Under the pieces are notes generated by a model. That model had not been told where the DNA came from. It saw only the letters and a program-made list of their open reading frames with translations, and searched no databases. 9,634 bases of DNA, from positions 1 through 9,634 of the forward strand of contig WFYF01000190.1 in assembly GCA_015490255.1 (NCBI GenBank). Reading direction: 5' to 3'. The position numbers and the translations under genes were made by a program. This stretch comes from Caldifarciminota bacterium. GTDB taxonomy: Bacteria; Hydrothermota; Hydrothermia; S141-80. Positions 6,830 to 9,634 of this stretch are shown here, in pieces. Numbering within the stretch: position 1 is the first letter of the stretch; each line of letters starts with the position of its first letter.

Positions 6830-8174
6830 GGACGATGCGGGGATCCGGGATCTGATTGCGGATTTCCTCACCCGGCAGGGATTCTCCGTTCAGGCCTATG
6901 CCCATCCCGAAGAAGCCCTCCGGGCGATGGAAGAAGAGGGGCCCCCGGAATGGGTGCTGCTGGACCTCCGTCTGCCCGGCATGTCCGGCATGGCGGCGCT
7001 GGAAAAGCTCCGGGCCCGCTATCCCGATCTCCCCGTGGTGATCATCACCGCCTATGCCGACCTGGAATCTGCCATCCAGGCCCTTCGTCTCGGGGCCTCC
7101 GACTATCTCCGAAAGCCCTTTGAGCTCAAAGAGCTTCTCGTGGTGTGGGAGCGCATCCAGAGGCTCCGCACCCTCCGGGAAGAGAACCGCCGGCTCCGGC
7201 AGAGCCGTCTCACCTCCAGGTTCGTGCTCACCTCCCGGAACCCCCGGATGCGAGAAATTCTGAAAGAGGCGGAACGCATTGCCCCCGTGGACGTTCCCGT
7301 GCTCATCCTCGGGGAAAGCGGCACGGGGAAGGAGGTCCTGGCCCGCTATATCCACAGCCTTTCCCGGCGGGCCGACGGCCCCTTCCTCCCGGTGAACGTC
7401 TCCGCCCTTCCCGCAGACCTTGTGGAAAGCGAGCTTTTCGGCTATCGGAAGGGCGCGTTCACCGGGGCCGATCGGGACAAGCCGGGCCTGTTTCGCCAGG
7501 CAAGCGGCGGCACCCTTTTTCTGGACGAAATCGGGGACCTGCCCCTTCCCCTCCAGCCCAAACTCCTCCGGGTCCTGGAGAACCGGGAGGTTCTTCCCCT
7601 GGGGGAGGCCCGCCCTGTACCGGTGGACGTGCGGGTGATCGCGGCCACCAACCAGGATCTGGAACGTCGTGTTGCCCGGGGACAGTTCCGCCAGGATCTT
7701 TTTTATCGGCTGAACGTGATCACCCTTCGTCTCCCTCCCCTTCGGGAGCGGCTGGAAGACCTGCCCGCACTGGTGGAACACTTTCTGGAACTCCACAGCG
7801 AGCAATATGGTTTGCCTCGCAAACGCCTGACAGAGGAAGCGATGGCGGTGCTTCGCGGATACACCTGGCCTGGAAACATCCGGGAGCTTGCCCACGTGCT
7901 GGCCCGGGCGGTGCTGCTGTCTGAAGGAGAGGAAATCCCCGCCCATCTGATCCGTCGGGCTCTCCAGCAGGGCGGGGAATCCACGCCGGGCCTTCTTTCC
8001 CTCCGGGAGGTGGAGCGCCAGCACATCTTCCGGGTGCTGGAAGCGGTGGGCGGAGACAAGCGACAGGCGGCCCGGATCCTGGGGATTGATCTCTCCACCC
8101 TCTACCGGAAACTGGACCGTTACAGGAGAGAAGGTTATGGCCCGGTTCAAAACCCTGAATCCCCGAACCGGTGA
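6807..8174 (+). CDS. pilR: Sigma-54-dependent response regulator, NtrC family, PilR-like
   Basis: This 455-residue transcription activator remodels sigma-54 polymerase at promoters such as that of pilA. The receiver domain (about 4-118) has the acidic pocket EDD (8-10), phospho-acceptor Asp53 in LLDLRLPGMSG, Thr81 and Lys103. The central AAA+ domain (about 138-372) has Walker A GESGTGKE (169-176), an intact sigma-54-contacting GAFTGA loop (216-221), Walker B GGTLFLDEIGD (234-244) and WPGNIREL (354-361). A Fis-type helix-turn-helix lies at about 400-438 (GDKRQAARILGIDLSTLYRKL). All catalytic residues are present, so it should need RpoN. The ATG has GGAGG (6796-6800) 6 nt upstream, inside pilS, and the genes overlap by 23 nt, which fits a cognate kinase-regulator pair. 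The family is certain. The name pilR is inferred from the pilBTC-pilS context. Confidence 0.88.
   Translation: MHRTLVIEDDAGIRDLIADFLTRQGFSVQAYAHPEEALRAMEEEGPPEWVLLDLRLPGMSGMAALEKLRARYPDLPVVIITAYADLESAIQALRLGASDYLRKPFELKELLVVWERIQRLRTLREENRRLRQSRLTSRFVLTSRNPRMREILKEAERIAPVDVPVLILGESGTGKEVLARYIHSLSRRADGPFLPVNVSALPADLVESELFGYRKGAFTGADRDKPGLFRQASGGTLFLDEIGDLPLPLQPKLLRVLENREVLPLGEARPVPVDVRVIAATNQDLERRVARGQFRQDLFYRLNVITLRLPPLRERLEDLPALVEHFLELHSEQYGLPRKRLTEEAMAVLRGYTWPGNIRELAHVLARAVLLSEGEEIPAHLIRRALQQGGESTPGLLSLREVERQHIFRVLEAVGGDKRQAARILGIDLSTLYRKLDRYRREGYGPVQNPESPNR
8124..8128 (+). promoter_or_regulatory. Shine-Dalgarno of the aldehyde dehydrogenase gene, inside pilR
   Basis: AGGAG lies 8 nt before the ATG at 8137, within the last codons of pilR. 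It supports the overlapping start. The next in-frame ATG (8209) would remove the conserved N-terminal NPRTGEVL segment. Confidence 0.7.
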
Positions 8175-9634
8175 AGTGCTTGCCGAGGTGGAGGTCACGC
8201 CACCGGATATGCTGGAGGCGATCGTCCGGAGAGCAGTCCGGGCCCAGGAGACCTGGGCACAAACGCCCCTCTCCCGTCGCATCCCGCTGTTCCGGGCACT
8301 CCTTGACAGGGTGGTGACGGAAGCCCGGGACATCGCGGAGCTGGTGTCCCGGGAAGAAGGCAAACCGGTGAAGGAAGCCCTGCTCACGGAAGTCCTGCCC
8401 GCTGCCGAGGGTGTCCGGTATCTTCTCCGGCGGGGTCCCGCCGTTCTCCGCCCCCGCAAAATTCCTCACTTTGTGCCCCTTTTCCGGGACCGTGATGCCC
8501 GGCTGGAACTTCGCCCCTCCGGCGTGTGGGGCGTGATCGCGCCCTGGAATTATCCCTTTGCCATTCCTTTCCTTCAGATCGCCACCGCGGTGTTTGCCGG
8601 AAACGCCGCGGTGCTCAAACCCTCTCCCCTCACCCCGCTGGTGGGAGAAAGGGTGGGCCGGCTTTTCCAGGAGGCGGGATTTCCGGAAGATCTGGTGGCC
8701 GTGGTGCAGGGCGGGGCCAGCGTGGGAGAGGCGCTGGTGCATCACGGAGAGATTCGGGGGATTCTGTTCACGGGAAGCGTGGCCACCGGCCGGCGGGTGG
8801 CCGAACTGGCCGCCGGAACGCCCAAAAAAGTGGTGCTGGAGCTGGGAGGCAACGATCCTGCTCTGGTGTTCGGGGATGTGGACCCGGTTCTGGCGGGAAA
8901 GGGCATCATCTGGTCGGCCATGACCAACGCGGGGCAGACCTGTGCCGCGGTGGAGCGGGTGTATGTGGAACGGTCCATCAGCCTGGAACTCTTTGACGTG
9001 CTGACCGAGGAGGCCCGGCGTATCCGTCCGGGGGAGGACATGGGTCCCCTGGTGGCCGAATTCCAGCTTCAGAAGGTGGAGGGCCATGTGGAGGATGCCC
9101 GGAGTAAGGGGGCCCGGGTGGCCGCGGGAGGTCGGCGCCGGGAGGATCTCGGACCCCTCTTTTATGAGCCCACGGTGCTTCTGTATGCGGATCACGCAAT
9201 GCAGGTGATGCAGGAGGAGACTTTCGGACCGGTGGTGGCTGTGCAGGTGGTGGACAGCGAAGAAGAAGCCGTACGTCTGGCCAACGCCACGCCGTTTGGG
9301 CTCACCGCCTCTGTGTGGACGGGCAACCCCCGCCGGGCCCGTCGGGTGGCCGCCCGGCTGGAAGCCGGAGTGGTGACGGTGAACAGCCACACCTATACCT
9401 TTGCCGAACCGGAGTTTCCCTGGGGCGGTGTGAAAGCTTCCGGAGTGGGCCGGACGCACGGGGTGTGGGGGCTCCTGGAGGTGACCGAACCCGTGGTGGT
9501 GGACGCCCGCTTTCCCATCCGCCCGGAGGCCTGGTGGTATCCCTATCCGGATTTTCTGGACCGGCTGTTCCTGGGCTATCTTGAGCTCCTCCGCACACCC
9601 CGCCCCCACCGGACTCTCCGCGCTTTCGCCTTCC
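8137..9634 (+). CDS. NAD(P)-dependent aldehyde dehydrogenase, 3' end outside window
   Basis: Frame 1 is open from the ATG at 8137 to the window edge (499 codons, no stop). It encodes an ALDH-superfamily enzyme oxidising an aldehyde to an acid. Visible motifs are the N-terminal LNPRTGEVL (7-15), oxyanion Asn138 in PWNYP, cofactor-binding Lys161 in VLKPSP, the Rossmann loop FTGSVATG (211-218), general base Glu235 in LELGGNDP, catalytic Cys269 in NAGQTC, and EETFGP with Glu361 (360-365). All catalytic residues are intact. The segment RRIRPGEDMGPL (294-305) looks several residues shorter than in typical members. The C-terminus carries an aromatic and hydrophobic stretch (466-485) beyond the catalytic fold. 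The substrate is unknown; succinate-semialdehyde or long-chain aldehydes are possible. The gene overlaps pilR by 38 nt in another frame, has its own ribosome binding site, and is probably co-transcribed with the pilus genes although no pilus role is known. Confidence 0.92.
   Translation, partial: MARFKTLNPRTGEVLAEVEVTPPDMLEAIVRRAVRAQETWAQTPLSRRIPLFRALLDRVVTEARDIAELVSREEGKPVKEALLTEVLPAAEGVRYLLRRGPAVLRPRKIPHFVPLFRDRDARLELRPSGVWGVIAPWNYPFAIPFLQIATAVFAGNAAVLKPSPLTPLVGERVGRLFQEAGFPEDLVAVVQGGASVGEALVHHGEIRGILFTGSVATGRRVAELAAGTPKKVVLELGGNDPALVFGDVDPVLAGKGIIWSAMTNAGQTCAAVERVYVERSISLELFDVLTEEARRIRPGEDMGPLVAEFQLQKVEGHVEDARSKGARVAAGGRRREDLGPLFYEPTVLLYADHAMQVMQEETFGPVVAVQVVDSEEEAVRLANATPFGLTASVWTGNPRRARRVAARLEAGVVTVNSHTYTFAEPEFPWGGVKASGVGRTHGVWGLLEVTEPVVVDARFPIRPEAWWYPYPDFLDRLFLGYLELLRTPRPHRTLRAFAF
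8142..8171 (+). repeat. Inverted repeat across the pilR/dehydrogenase overlap
   Basis: CCGGTTC (8142-8148) and GAACCGG (8165-8171) are perfect 7-nt inverted repeats separated by 16 nt. They begin five bases after the first base of the dehydrogenase start codon and end just before the last two bases of the pilR stop codon. No T-run follows, so it does not look like an intrinsic terminator. It may be a mRNA hairpin at the coupling point, or chance in GC-rich coding sequence. Confidence 0.4.

Noticed and set aside
1091..9609. Long minus-strand open frames (for example 1091-2674, 5312-6871, 6765-8459 and 7720-9609)
   Set aside because: They are antisense to genes with full catalytic motifs. Their translations are His/Gly/Pro/Arg-rich without recognisable domains, as expected from reading high-GC third positions backwards. 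They are shadows.
1..9634. CRISPR, tRNA/rRNA, insertion sequence, toxin-antitoxin or defence system
   Set aside because: No repeated spacers, RNA gene signatures, transposase motifs or suitable small gene pairs were seen on either strand. The window is filled by seven ordinary protein families.

Overview
The window is a densely packed, GC-rich stretch of bacterial chromosome. Every real gene lies on the + strand, with almost no intergenic DNA. In order it holds: the 3' part of a primary sigma-70 factor gene (rpoD, 5' end outside the window); the type IV pilus motor genes pilB (extension ATPase), pilT (retraction ATPase) and pilC (inner-membrane platform); a two-component pair in the pilS-pilR position (membrane sensor kinase and NtrC-type sigma-54 activator); and an NAD(P)-dependent aldehyde dehydrogenase open at the right edge. 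The last gene has no stop codon in the window and is seen by translating frame 1 from position 8137.

The organism is probably a Gram-negative-type bacterium that makes type IVa pili. The sigma factor has a long proteobacterial-style spacer before region 2. The gene order pilB-pilT-pilC-pilS-pilR is the one known from Myxococcus and related deltaproteobacterial lineages, and Acidobacteriota are also plausible. GC is high, and CGG arginine, GTG valine and CTG/CTC leucine codons are frequent. Base composition and codon use look uniform across all seven genes, so there is no sign of recent transfer. The phylum cannot be fixed from this sequence alone.

Junctions are tight. rpoD and pilB are 10 nt apart, pilB and pilT 1 nt, pilT and pilC 30 nt, and pilC and pilS 5 nt. 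pilS and pilR overlap by 23 nt, and pilR and the dehydrogenase by 38 nt. This suggests one transcription unit with translational coupling. PilB and PilT would act alternately on the PilC platform to extend and retract the pilus. PilS would sense a membrane or pilin signal and phosphorylate PilR, which would switch on a sigma-54 promoter, classically that of pilA. Neither pilA nor a convincing sigma-54 promoter is in the window. The dehydrogenase has no obvious role in pilus assembly.

I see no mobile element, CRISPR array, RNA gene or clearly novel system. The points most worth a second look are a perfect hairpin that puts the pilC Shine-Dalgarno core in its loop, an inverted repeat across the pilR/dehydrogenase overlap, an altered phosphatase motif in the PilS H-box, and the placing of rpoD and a dehydrogenase at the two ends of a pilus motor operon.
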